Assembly: GCA_037576195.1 (NCBI GenBank)
Contig: CM075101.1
Span: forward strand, 22,382,001-22,446,000
Source: Phytoseiulus persimilis
Taxonomy: Eukaryota; Arthropoda; Arachnida; Mesostigmata; Phytoseiidae
Direction: 5' to 3'
DNA length: 64,000 bases
The notes under the pieces were generated by a model. That model was not told the origin of the DNA, searched no databases, and saw only the letters and a list, made by a program, of their open reading frames with translations. This document shows, in pieces, positions 50,192 to 60,149 of the stretch (its first letter is position 1; every line of letters starts with the position of its first letter). The translations under genes and the position numbers were made by a program.

Positions 50192-51023
50192 CAGTGGACT
50201 CCGCTTAATGGGTGCACATCGGGACCAGACCATCCTGATCCGATTAAGCAGACGATCCCATTAACGGAAAATAGAGGAAGCATAGCCGTAATACTGGATT
50301 TTCGCCAAAAATGTATCTATTATCATCATAAGAACACGAAAGGATCTTTGGGCGCTTAGGCTCATTGTTCCCGGGTTGCGATACCTAAAGAAACACGATG
50401 AAACTCTCTCTGATGCGAGTTGATGGAGTATGTACCAGCGATTGAGCTTCCAATGCTTGACGAAGGATTCATCAATTGAAGTCCGTCTTTTTTCCGTCCT
50501 CGAGATCCTACAAACGAAGTCGATGCAAACTGAAGACGTTCGTGGACTGTCCTTCTCGGAATCTTGCACGAAGAACCATTGAAGTCGTTCTATCGTCCGT
50601 TCAGCTCCATGCACAGCTGTAGGCTTCTTCGCCTCTCGGCACTCCTCTCCGTTTTCTGAACCAGAGTCACACAGCCCTGATTCGCCACGATTTCCTGGAC
50701 GATCTCATCTTCGTGAGGTTTAACTGAAGAGGGGCACTGGACATTATCGTCAATGGACAAGAATGTCCCGAGATTTCGACTTGGAAGCAGATCGGAATCG
50801 GTTTGGTCAAAGTGATCAAGTCGGCTAGGCGTTCCGCATTGCGGAAACTTCTCATTCTTTCATTCGACGAAATTTCCGCTCGTGACGGAATGACTCGAAT
50901 AAGCGGAGCCTTGTACCGATGAACCGGAGCGTGTCCTATGGAGAGAATTGGGGAATTCGACTTTCGATCCGAATAATCGGATGATCCGATTATCCGGTGT
51001 TCTCGTTAAGCGGAGTCCACTGT
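50192..51023. mobile_element. pogo/Tigger-like element with TA target duplication
   Basis: The left end reads CAGTGGACTCCGCTTAA and the right end is its exact complement TTAAGCGGAGTCCACTG; TA lies on both outer sides (50,190-50,191 and 51,024-51,025). CAGT ends, TA duplication and CCGATTA/TAATCGG motifs inside are typical of pogo-type Tc1/mariner elements. At 832 bp it is non-autonomous; I found no transposase motif. Confidence 0.75.
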
Positions 51024-51349
51024 ACTCAGTCTCTAAGACTTGCTCCACAGTGGATTCTCCCACGACTACCCTTCGTTAGCCAGCTTTGCCGCAAGGAGGG
51101 GCGACGAGTATGAAAGGGAGAGTACGACTATCGATGCCCCAAAGAGGAGTGGAGCAGCTCGCATGTGAAGTGTCAAAAAGATTCTTGAGGAACGATACCT
51201 GGACCAGGCCACTACATAGGGAAATAGGAAATCGAGGGAATCTTGAATGGGAGTCCGTCGAAGAAACCTACGAGACTTCTATTCTCCCTGATTGGGAATT
51301 GAAGACAGGATTATCGAATAGCCAGAGCAGCAACTCAATCTAGAGAGTG
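51024..51349. other. No gene recognised
   Basis: Short frames only. Confidence 0.4.
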
Positions 51350-51539
51350 CACAGCAAGTGGCTTGAAAGATTTCGGCGCCTCGCATAGGAGCTTCCCTAG
51401 CTTGGAGCGAGCTCCAGATTCTGTCGCGATGATGGGTTTTCGCGGCAACGGGTTTTCGAGGTGATGGGCTGTAGCCGTTTCTGCGTACCGCTTCTTCCAC
51501 CTTTCTCCCACCTCCTCTCCCCCTGTGCCGCCATTCGAC

Positions 51540-52420
51540 GGGCTTGGCACGCGCCATTAGGCTGCTTCAAGCGCCTTTTTCAGAAGAGGGGGCCTAACAC
51601 ACAGGTTTCTTGGCCACGACGATTGGGGTGGCCCAGATGGACCGCTCCACGGAGCGTGGGGTACCGTTACCGACAAGGCGGTCCAGCTCCTGCTCGACTT
51701 CCCCTTGAAAACGACGGCGATAGGTCGCCGCGAGAGATGCACCGACACGGCTCCTTCATGAAGGTACAGCGTGGCTTCGAGCAACAGCCGAGCTATTTCT
51801 CGAACAACGACAGAAAGCGAGCCTGAAGAGACGTTGCGTACGGCGGTGATGACTTCGAGTTGCGTCAGTGACAAGGCGTCGAACTCCAACTCATTTCGCG
51901 GTCTTCGTCGGAGGTGCAATACTACTGGAGCACTTGATCATTGCGTTTCACCGACAGCTTGAACGTCGTTCTCTTGGAGGAGTCACTAGAAAACGGTCTT
52001 ACCCATTTGAGAAAATTGTCGAGAACCACAGCTCGATCCTGGATCGTCAGTGGTTGAAACATTTTGAAGTCGGAGGCCACGTTGACCTCTTCCCCTGGGG
52101 CGACAGGCGTGGATGGTCTTGTAGCCAAGAACTCGAGCTTGCCCAACGCCGTGAATATCGTCAAGTCGTACCGATCCGAAAACGTATCCCGTCGTTCTCG
52201 GATATCCCCTCTCCTCTTCCGTCGTGGGCGCAGCCAGTAACCTTTCCAAATTGGCGTCGGGCTCCATCAATCTTCCTAGACTCCTAGGAGAGACTAACAA
52301 GAGAAGGTTCTGAATTGTACGACTCCGATTCCAAACGGATAGATTGCGATCAGTAGGCCTACCAGAGATATGAAAAACGGCTGGTGAAACTTCACCCAAT
52401 GAGCCGTCGTTTCCGAGCTA
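51540..52420 (-). pseudogene. Gag-like retroelement remnant, second copy
   Basis: Frames parallel to 21.95-23.08 kb: LEFLATRPSTPVAPGEEVNV, DFKMFQ, SSDSSKRTTFKLSVKRNDQV and ELEFDALSLTQLEVITAV. The deletions differ from those of the left copy. Confidence 0.4.
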
Positions 52421-52980
52421 CGGAGCCCTCAAAATTTGAAATTTAACATGGGTTCCAATGGGAGCCTGCCGGATTGTTGGGAGCCAAAGCCAAGCAAGCT
52501 CTGAAAATCGTTGTGAAAGGTTTCTGGTATCGGGCAACGTCCGGAAAATCGCGCCTCTCGACGGTGGTGTCACAAAAGCTCTGGTCTCAATTTCATAAAC
52601 AAATTGTGTGCTGATCCCTGTCTGATAACGGACCGGGACTGGGCGAGGCTCAGGTCCCGACACTCCGAACCAGACATTTTGCGTCCACGGCCCGAAACCA
52701 GACAAAGGCGCCAAAAAAACACATGTCCGGGTACTTGGAAGCTCTGATGATGAGTGGTCTTCATCTAAGGTACGGTAGGAAGAAGGGCGCAGTTGTCGTT
52801 TGTTATCTTTAATACATGAAGAAGTACAGATTTCAACATTGAGTTCGTTCATACGTTTTCTGACGCAGTCCGTCGTAGAATGAAATAGCCAGAGAGAATT
52901 CCTTACGGAAATGTGAGGAGCTTAAACTTTCGATCGGCCTCACTCGGTTCAACGGAGAAGACTTGGCGATGGATGGAGCC

Positions 52981-53289
52981 TCAATCTGTAGCAGGCTGCC
53001 GCGTCATCGAGAGCTGGTGGAGCGTCTTCGCCGCCCAAACCGTCACTGATGGCCTCGAGAGCAGGTCCGGTGTCAGCTTGTCGAAGTCAAGACTCCGATC
53101 CTCCATTGGCAGGACGAATGATCCCCAAGGTGTTGTTTCCGTTGAATTCTCTCTCGGATGAGATTTCCATCCGCTTTTGTCTCCTTGAGCACCGTTCCGA
53201 TTCTTCTCGATGAAATCGCGAACCACTTTCACGGGATCAATTTTTGGAACAACAGCCGACTCCTTGAGTGTTTGCGAGCGAGTCCTCAT
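52981..53289 (-). CDS. RTRSQ-family protein, copy G
   Basis: A complete 102-aa ORF from ATG 53,289 (MRTRSQTLKES), differing from copy F at few residues (for example GWKSHPREN for GWKSHPSEN, VLPMEDRS for VLAMEDRS). All family blocks are intact and no ankyrin segment follows. The downstream flank has ATTAAA at 52,808-52,813 (minus). As the F/G pair lies in a recent direct duplication, an intact frame here says little about selection. Confidence 0.5.
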   Translation of the reverse strand: MRTRSQTLKESAVVPKIDPVKVVRDFIEKNRNGAQGDKSGWKSHPRENSTETTPWGSFVLPMEDRSLDFDKLTPDLLSRPSVTVWAAKTLHQLSMTRQPATD

Positions 53290-53909
53290 CTTCAACAGGG
53301 ATGATTTCAGAATGCCGTTTGCATGGTCAGCGCTGGCGTAAATGTCTACCTGGCGAGGGCAGAACGACCCCTCGCAGCCTCATCCATCGTTGAATTGAGG
53401 GCGTAAGGCGGTTGCGTTCATCGTAGAGGGTCCGGGTGACTATCAAGAAAGCCCGAGAAACCTATTACATAGCTCTCTTCTGAGTACCGCTTCTTTAGCG
53501 GTTTCTTCATCAGAGCCCATTGGTTCTCTTCTGCGGTTCTACCGGAACGGCGTGGACTCTGGAGATGGTTGAAAGCAGGGAAGTCCATGCAGATGGGTGT
53601 CTATCGGAGAGACATGAAAGGCGGATACAGCCCACTTCGGGAATCCGTGGAGAATTGACGATTTACGGGCCGGGTGAAGTCGGGGATCAAAAAAGAGTAA
53701 GAATAACTTAGGCTTACGTTATTCCGCGCGATATTCAGCGGTCGTCCACCGTTGAACTTTGGATAGGTTCAACAACTGCGAAAAACGCCAATGCATGTAC
53801 CAGTTTTTCTAGCCTCCATCCAACCCAGCCAGCATTCAGAGTGAGCATGGTTTTGAAGTGTCGCTTCGTACGCGGTCGGTGCACTGTTCAGCGATTGTAG
53901 TTGGGACGC

Positions 53910-54105
53910 GCTAACTTCTGGTGTGAATGAGCGCAATGATCACATTCGAATATAGCTCTCGTCCGGAAGTTTCTCTCCGGAGATCTATGCTTTTTTCTTC
54001 ATGATTCTGTGAAGTTCTCTGTTCACCTCGGGCAATGAAGTGACAGAGCTTTTGGTTTTCCCCCTTCGAAGCATAGCCTGAACGCGCATTCTGATGACGC
54101 AACCT
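53910..54105 (-). pseudogene. C2H2 finger ORF, type III copy 2 (broken)
   Basis: Parallel to 26,280-26,470, with the same frameshifted EEKSIDLRRETSGRELYSNV text before the finger and a truncated 5' side. Confidence 0.45.
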
Positions 54106-54169
54106 CTTAAAGAGATGAACGCGGAGAGCTGGTCACCGGGGGCAAGCCAAATCTTCGACGAGCGTTCTA

Positions 54170-55029
54170 CCGACGTGTCTACTCAAGGGGGCGCGTCAGT
54201 AGAACCGACACAAACCGACTCGAACAAAATCCGCAGGTCAACCTCAGAAATCCATGCAGGATCGTGCGCAGAGTTCTATCAGATCCTCCATTTTACGCGA
54301 GGAGCTGACACAGATCTTGTGAGTCGGTTCTTGATCCCATTCTGTGCCCCAGGACGTCACCTAACAAGCTTCTCTCTGGCTTTTGAAAGGACTTCATTCC
54401 TCCAGTCAATTTATTTGGCTTGGCCACCTTAGCTCTTGATGAGAGCGTTCGCTGTCCAGAGCAGTAACGGTTTCCCGTGAGCAGAAGCAAACACTGAGCG
54501 GAACAGGGAGATCCGCGGAAGGGAGAAAATGGAAGAGAAAAACACAGCGCGTGGCACGAAATGTAGCGGAAGATATATGAGGAGGTCGAGAGAGAGATAT
54601 CTCGCCAGAACCCCACGACACCAGCGTGTGTTCTTTCAAAGCGGTGCTGGCACTATACGAAGTAGGAAGAGAGAAGGTCGAACCTCGACCCGGCTAGTGG
54701 ACAACCTCGGACAGGAGGTAGAGGACGCTCAAATGGGAAAACACCTGACGAACGAACTGAGAGAAATTTGTGGAATGCGGCACAACCGCAGACCAGGCTA
54801 TAGGGCCCAATCGGGACGAGTAGCTGGAAGTAGAACGAAGAGTCGATCTGGAAATAAGCGCGGGAACATCAGCGAAGACATCAAGGAGAGGGTCAAACGA
54901 CTCTCAGCCATTCGACCAGATCGAATCCCCGCGTATGTGCTGAAATCTACTGGGATGGTCGGCTGCGACCACGAGGCTCGGCTTTTCAATCAACCAAATA
55001 GCGGAGTCGCACCCATTGTGGACGACTGA
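54170..55029 (+). repeat. Duplicated block, paralogue of 26,600-27,380
   Basis: It holds a 166-codon frame from 54,529 with SRKREGRTSTRLVDNLGQEV and, further on, RLSAIRPDRIPAYVLKSTG. The last resembles a LINE pre-RT/RT entry motif but no RT follows. I leave it unnamed. Confidence 0.4.
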
Positions 55030-55560
55030 AGGGACCCGTGTCAGGGCGCATGCGCGCGTCGAATGACGCATTATTGAGGAACCTATCGTGAAAAGTCTTC
55101 GCACCCCTTCAACGGCTGGACTGTCCCAGTTCGGAATCTCTATAACCTCGCTAGTGGTACTGTCAGAACAGGTGATCTGGTCGTTTTGGGGAGCTATAGG
55201 AACTCGGAGAAACGAATGACCTTATGTGCTCACGTTTTGTCCCGGAGAAACAGAGCGATTGATCTGGCCGTCTGTCTACAATTTCACCTCGATGGAGGGC
55301 ATGGAAAATCTCACAATAAACTTTCCGGCCAGCCGCCCATTCGATTCTCAGAGGAGCTGCCGCGATTTTCTGACGAATGTGATCGTATCAGCGGATGGGT
55401 TTTCCACGATCTCCAGATACCGAGGTCGACTCGTGAGTTGAAAAAAGTCAAACTTCAAGTTCTAGCTCTTTCTTTCGAGTCCTTTTGAGGCATCAGGCAG
55501 AGGGCCTGCTTCAGGCATCGTCGGAGGTCGGTGCGGTACGGCTTCGAGGTCATGCTCGCT
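55030..55560 (+). repeat. Copy of the 5.66-5.85 kb module plus unique sequence
   Basis: Frame text IIEEPIVKSLRTPSTAGLSQ and FGISITSLVV parallels IEELILKSLHASQPAGKFRF and FGVSIASVVV at 5.7 kb. The rest (55,200-55,490) has a 100-codon frame with no known motif. Confidence 0.4.
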
Positions 55561-55869
55561 TGGAACGATGTCAGTCCAAGCACTCCATACTAGTGTATAG
55601 TGTACAACTCCGTACTCAAGACAGGTAGCAACGTGGAGTGAGCGACTGCAGATACTTATTCACTGCCCTGGCTCATGAATTTCTGAGGACCAACAAGTTG
55701 TGTACGAGTTGAGTCGAGAGAAAATCTCACAAAGACACGATGGGGAGGTTGGGAGATCATTCCCTTCATTCCCGTCGAAGTATGGATACACTAATCAGAG
55801 CGAACTCCAGACTCGGAGACAGAGCTGCATTCGTAAAGGAGGAGAACAGGCAAGATTCTTGGAAGATAC

Positions 55870-55875
55870 TTTATT
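55870..55875 (-). promoter_or_regulatory. Poly(A) signal AATAAA of the 56.1-kb C2H2 ORF
   Basis: AATAAA in GGATCAATAAAGTATCTTCC on the minus strand; nearly the same context as 26,076-26,081. Confidence 0.45.
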
Positions 55876-56131
55876 GATCCAGGAATGGGGAGGGCCAAAG
55901 CTCCGTTCGGCTTCACTTCGAGTCATCCTGGACTTTGGGTCCGCTGGAACACTTCAGCTCCATCGAGCTGAAGCCTCCATAAGCACTCTCGGATCCTGGG
56001 CGAGATCGTTCTTTGACTCCTTCGATCTGAATCTTGGTCTCACTGCCAAACAACCGCGGGCACACACCGGCGTCGGCCCTAAAGGCCTTGCCGCGGGAAA
56101 AGCTTCATACGGCGACTCACGGATCCTGTGA

Positions 56132-56365
56132 CTAGGTTCGCGCAGGCTGGGCACGCTGACCTTGGGCTTTCTTGATGACTTTGCCACGGGAAGAGCGTCG
56201 CTTCCTACGCGGCAGGTGCACTAACTCCCGGTGGAAGTGAACGAGCGCCAACTTCTGGTGTGTAAAAGTGCAGAAGTCACATTTGAACACGACCCGCTCG
56301 TTCGGGAGTTTTTCTCCGAAGATGTGAGCATTCTTCTTCGTGATGGTGTAGGTGCTTCCGTGCAT
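56132..56365 (-). CDS. Single C2H2 zinc-finger protein, type II copy 2
   Basis: A 77-codon ORF from ATG 56,365, with the finger FKCDFC-x12-H-x4-H and tail LPRRKRRSSRGK. Differences from the 27.6-kb copy are conservative (Ile/Phe in the finger, Lys/Glu before the last His). The possible splice acceptor upstream is the same. The AATAAA at 55,870 is kept here and absent next to the left copy, so this copy is the more complete one. Confidence 0.5.
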   Translation of the reverse strand: MHGSTYTITKKNAHIFGEKLPNERVVFKCDFCTFTHQKLALVHFHRELVHLPRRKRRSSRGKVIKKAQGQRAQPART

Positions 56366-56817
56366 CTTGAGCGGAACAGAGGGTCTCTGGTATGTTCGAC
56401 CCTGAGCACAGCTTTTTCAAGTCGCCCAAGTTATGCGCCCTCACCCCTCGAGTGAGATTTTGCTGGAGACTACCTTCCAAAGTCTCGCTGCGTGGGATTC
56501 GTAGATATTACAGCTAACAGATGAACAGTATGTCGCTCATGGGTCTCCCAATCCAGAGGGTAGGGCGCTCGACCGGGGGCTGGTCGATGTTCTGAGAGGA
56601 ACACACCGCATCGAGCCACCCGCATAGGCAAGTCCTTCGAGCCTCCCCTTTTTCACGCCAAGCTTAGCGTTGCTGTTACTCCCCTCTCTTCACCAGGGGT
56701 GCTACAATCGGGGCGGATGGAGCTTCTCGAGAGATACGTTGCTTTGCGAAGACTGTCTCGAACGTCTGGGGCTTCACGAGGGAAACGCAAATCGAAGCCT
56801 CATCATGAGGGTGTGAT

Positions 56818-57069
56818 ATGGGTTTAGGAAACGTTACACCCGCCAAAACTCTGCGGAATCGACGCAAGCGAGGGAGACAAGACACAATGAAGCGACAGAG
56901 CTCTCAGTTTTGTGTTCTTGGAGGCGATTGTGGAGTCCAGTTTCTGAGGAGGCGAGCTCTTGCAGAGATTCAAGCGGGAAGTCGCTCGCCGCATGAGAGC
57001 CAAATTGTATTCGAGGGGCCGCGACCGGAGAGCAAATACAAACCGACCCGCACGGAAGCCACAGGTTAA
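56818..57069 (+). CDS. Unrecognised ORF, paralogue of 28,328-28,591
   Basis: An 83-codon frame MGLGNVTPAKTLRNRRKRGR ... EATG, basic, with no known domain. It ends at TAA 57,067-57,069. This locus is the empty site for the hAT at 28.6 kb. Confidence 0.3.
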   Translation: MGLGNVTPAKTLRNRRKRGRQDTMKRQSSQFCVLGGDCGVQFLRRRALAEIQAGSRSPHESQIVFEGPRPESKYKPTRTEATG

Positions 57070-57170
57070 CCCCCACGCTCGATGGATCGAGCGTGGGGTT
57101 CCATCGGCCCACCGTTTTCGCGAGAAGTAGGCACGGACGCTATTTTCTCGCCTCTTTTCATCCTCATCAC

Positions 57171-58014
57171 TAGAGATAGGGGTTTCAGGCACAATGCCAT
57201 AAATGCCTTTTCCAACGTTTCGTCTGGAATTCTGCCTATTTGTCGATTTTATGGACTCAGAAATACATTGAACAAGCCTGGTAATCCGAAATTCAGATCT
57301 TTGGGAAAGTACAACAATATGTGGATCACGCTCATTTTGCCATTGCTCGAAATAGCGCATGCTTCATTCTCTCCGAGGATCGCTAACGTCCGCGTCCTCG
57401 ATCTCGAAAGCTCACGGCGGCAATTTTTTTTTTGACATGGGGCGGCAAATTTCCTCCAGCCTAGGCGCGGCGATTTCTTAAATCCGGTCCTGCCCATTGC
57501 GTTTGTCTTTAGCACGCCGTGCGGGCTGCGATCCAGCTCCCTCTTCAACTCTTTCTTAACAGTCGTTTCACAGGAATTCAACTTTTCGCGATGCCCAAAC
57601 ACACTGAGTCAAGGGAACGATATGAGCTCTGACCTCTCGATTTCTTCGCCAACCGATCTCGCGTCGTTCAAGTTTGCCCCTTTAGTCAAAGTGAATGTAG
57701 AGCGGTCGTTTTCTCGCTTCGATTCTCTGCTCTCAGACCGCAGAAACCGGTTGATTCCGGACAATGCCAAGCTTCATATAGCTCCAATAAGCAATAAGGA
57801 GCTGCAGGATTAGCACGGTCCAAGCTTTTACCTCCATCATCTTGATATGGCTCCCTTTCTCCGAAGTGTTAACGCCCCTTCCAACATTTTCGCCGCGTGT
57901 TTCAGCATTTGTGAATGCCTATTTTGTGGATTTTCAGTGCCTTTTTCCGGGAGTTTTAATGCCTTTCCGCCTGCCTTTTCTCGAGTTTTCGAGTGTCTGA
58001 AACCCCTATCTCTA
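57171..58014 (+). mobile_element. Deleted hAT derivative with perfect 8-bp target duplication
   Basis: The left end reads TAGAGATAGGGGTTTCAGGC and the right end is its complement with one change. CTCATCAC flanks both sides (57,163-57,170 and 58,015-58,022). Subterminal GCCT-rich sequence and the TAGAG start place it near the 44.6-kb hAT. It is 844 bp long and keeps only the transposase C-terminus. The paralogous site at 29.45 kb is empty. Confidence 0.85.
57622..57813 (+). pseudogene. hAT transposase C-terminal dimerisation remnant
   Basis: The frame reads LASFKFAPLVKVNVERSFSR then FDSLLSDRRNRL, parallel to FKYAPLTNFDVERSFSRYKT and LLPDRRHSL in the 45-46.8 kb transposase. The catalytic part is deleted. 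Confidence 0.75.
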
Positions 58015-58089
58015 CTCATCACTCATGATCATACTGATGCTGATATCTTCGGATTTTACAGAATCATGGCCACCGGCAGCTAGTGAAAA

Positions 58090-58720
58090 TAAACCGGGAC
58101 CATTCCGGGACAGACTTCCGCAGATTGATCAGAGAGGGTTCAGCGAGCTCAGGAAACAGCTCCCCGCGGGCAGGAATGAACGAGGTTCAAGATGCACATT
58201 TGTTCGAATTGAAATTCCGATCATGAAGGCTTATTGGAATCATAACCCACAGGAACCGAAGAAGCCCGCTCTCCAGGACGCATTCGGAATGCTTGTATCA
58301 TCGCAGAGTATCATGCTACCTGACCAGCTCCAATCCGCCGCCCGCTATCGTGAAAATACAGGGAGAAAATCCAATAGATGCGCTGCAGGAAGCGGTGAAC
58401 TTGGAGCATGGTCTTGCTGTTCTTTGATTGGTCTGAAGTCACCAGAAGATTCAGGTTTTTCAGCGGTACCAGCGCGCCCAGACCCCATGCCCAGATTCTC
58501 TTTCAGATACTTGTCATCGACGCATCAAAAGCAGGGCCAGGTCACCGATGAGCAGCTCGATTCCAGGAGGTCCAAACGGATCGACGGTTGATTGGGAGGA
58601 ATCGGTGAGTACTTGTTCCCACTAAGGAAGCCACAGTCATCGCCTCTGTTCGTTGATGCTGGAATGGACCACCAGACTTATTCATCAATCGGCAAGGATT
58701 TCGAAGTGTCAGCTACAGAT
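58090..58720 (+). repeat. Shared module, paralogue of 29,700-30,260
   Basis: A 188-codon frame starting at 58,025 runs through it (QIDQRGFSELRKQLPAGRNE, KKPALQDAFGML) but is interrupted in the paralogue. A second frame (DALQEAVNLEHGLAVL) parallels DALRKAMNFDSYIGLEPPED of unit D. Which frame, if any, is real is unclear. Confidence 0.45.
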
Positions 58721-59116
58721 TCAACTCGGAGTGTTGCATTTGGATTGTATGCATTGATGTAGCACTTAACGCACATTTTCCCTTCTATCAGTGCATATTT
58801 GCATCTTTCCTTCATGTTTTCCAAGTGCATGAACATTCGCACTTCGGTTATGAGCCATGAATTACGTTCAGTGCCGTGGGTCAGAAATATGTATCGGGGA
58901 TCATACACATGTGTATAATCTTTGGAAACTGCATTGAAATGTTGATACGGAAGACATTTGAAGATCTCTAAACCGGACATTTGCGTCCGTGGCCCGAAAC
59001 CGAACAAAGGAACTGGAAGAGAACATATCCGGGTACTTGGAAGCTCTACTGTTCAGCGGTCTAAATCCAGCGAAGCTATAGGGAGAAGAGCTCAGTTGTC
59101 ATTTGCTATCTTTATT

Positions 59117-59258
59117 TCATTCAGAGGTACAGATATCAACATCCAGAGGTACAGATATCAACATTCAGAGGTACAGATATCAACATTCAGAGGTAAAGAT
59201 ATCAACATTCAGAGGTACAGATATCAACATTCAGAGGTGAAGATACCAACATTCAGAT
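59117..59258 (-). repeat. 22-bp tandem repeat, six to seven units
   Basis: Units CATTCAGAGGTACAGATATC (plus view) are the reverse of those at 7,176-7,270, between the ankyrin fragment and AATAAA of copy E. Confidence 0.8.
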
Positions 59259-59465
59259 ACGTTTCCAGACGCAGTCCGTCGTAGAACGAATCTTGGCGTC
59301 GTTCAGCTGCGCAGGGCCCAGATTAGCGATTTCGACTAGGAGTTCGACCACGAAGAGGTGTCCATAGGCAGCCGCATGGTGGAGAGCACAGTTCCCGCTG
59401 TTGTCCACCAAGTGAGGGTTCGCACCGTGCCGCAAGAGGAGACAGGCTGCCGCAGAAATGTTTCC
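59253..59465 (-). pseudogene. Ankyrin-repeat fragment downstream of RTRSQ copy E
   Basis: The minus frame reads CLLLRHGANPHLVDNSGN, then CALHHAAAYGHLFVVELLVE to TGA at 59,253; one change (His to Tyr) in the core compared with copy A. A stop codon separates it from the RTRSQ ORF here too, so either an intron joins them or it is a relic. Confidence 0.6.
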
Positions 59466-59537
59466 TTACGGAGATGTGACGAGGTAACACTTTGCCTCAC
59501 TATGTTCAGCGGAGGAGGGTTGGCGATTGACCGAGCC

Positions 59538-59846
59538 TCAATTCGTCGCAGGCTTCCGGGACATCGACATCTCGTGGAGCGTCTTCGCCGCCCAAACTGT
59601 CACCGATGGCCTCGACAGAAGTTCAGGTGTCAGATCTTCGAAGTCGAGAGTCCTGTCCTCCATCGTCGACAGGAATGATCCCCACGGTGTTGATTTCTCG
59701 AGATTCTCGCCCGGATATGACTTCCATCCGATTTTCTCTCCTGTAGAATCATACCGATTCTTCTCGATGAAGTCTCGAATCACCTTAACGGGGTCGATCT
59801 TCGGCACTGCAACCGGCTCCTTGAGAGTTTGCGAACGAGTCCTCAT
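59538..59846 (-). CDS. RTRSQ-family protein, copy E (with ankyrin fragment)
   Basis: A complete 102-aa ORF from ATG 59,846 (MRTRSQTLKEP), same subfamily as copy A (ends SMSRKPATN) with substitutions such as RDFIEKNRYDS for QDFIEKNRNDS. It lies inverted relative to A. The overlapping MSIFKSVLS frame is also open. The 5' flank matches A up to about 60,098, where an R1-like LINE abuts. Confidence 0.55.
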   Translation of the reverse strand: MRTRSQTLKEPVAVPKIDPVKVIRDFIEKNRYDSTGEKIGWKSYPGENLEKSTPWGSFLSTMEDRTLDFEDLTPELLSRPSVTVWAAKTLHEMSMSRKPATN

Positions 59847-60149
59847 CTTCAACAGGAATGAGATTTTGGAATGCCGTTCGTATGCTCAGCACTGACTTAA
59901 ATATCGACATGGCGAGGGCGGAGCGAGCCCTCGCAAGCCTCAGCCTTCACTGATTCGAGGGCGTGGGGCGAGCGAGTCAATCCGAGAGCATTTCATGAGC
60001 GTTCTTTCCCGAGAGGTCTGTCTCATAGCTCTCCCCAGAGCACCGCTTCTTCTGCGGTTTCCTCATGGGTGAAATTCCTGTTGCAATTCTCTGTAGCACT
60101 GTGCGGTTTGCACAAGAGAGGCAGAGGGCCATGGGGCGCTATATCTTGT

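Larger units (their letters stand above)
51350..58720 (+). repeat. Segmental duplication block, paralogue of 21,750-30,480
   Basis: Same order and orientation as the left copy, with the SINE, the 28.6-kb hAT and most of the 130-aa ORF absent, and a different hAT (57,171-58,014) and a 0.6-kb segment (55.0-55.5 kb) present. Confidence 0.7.

Noticed and set aside
49868-50359. 163-aa plus-strand ORF
   Set aside because: It crosses the left inverted repeat of the pogo-like element, so it is assembled from unrelated sequence.
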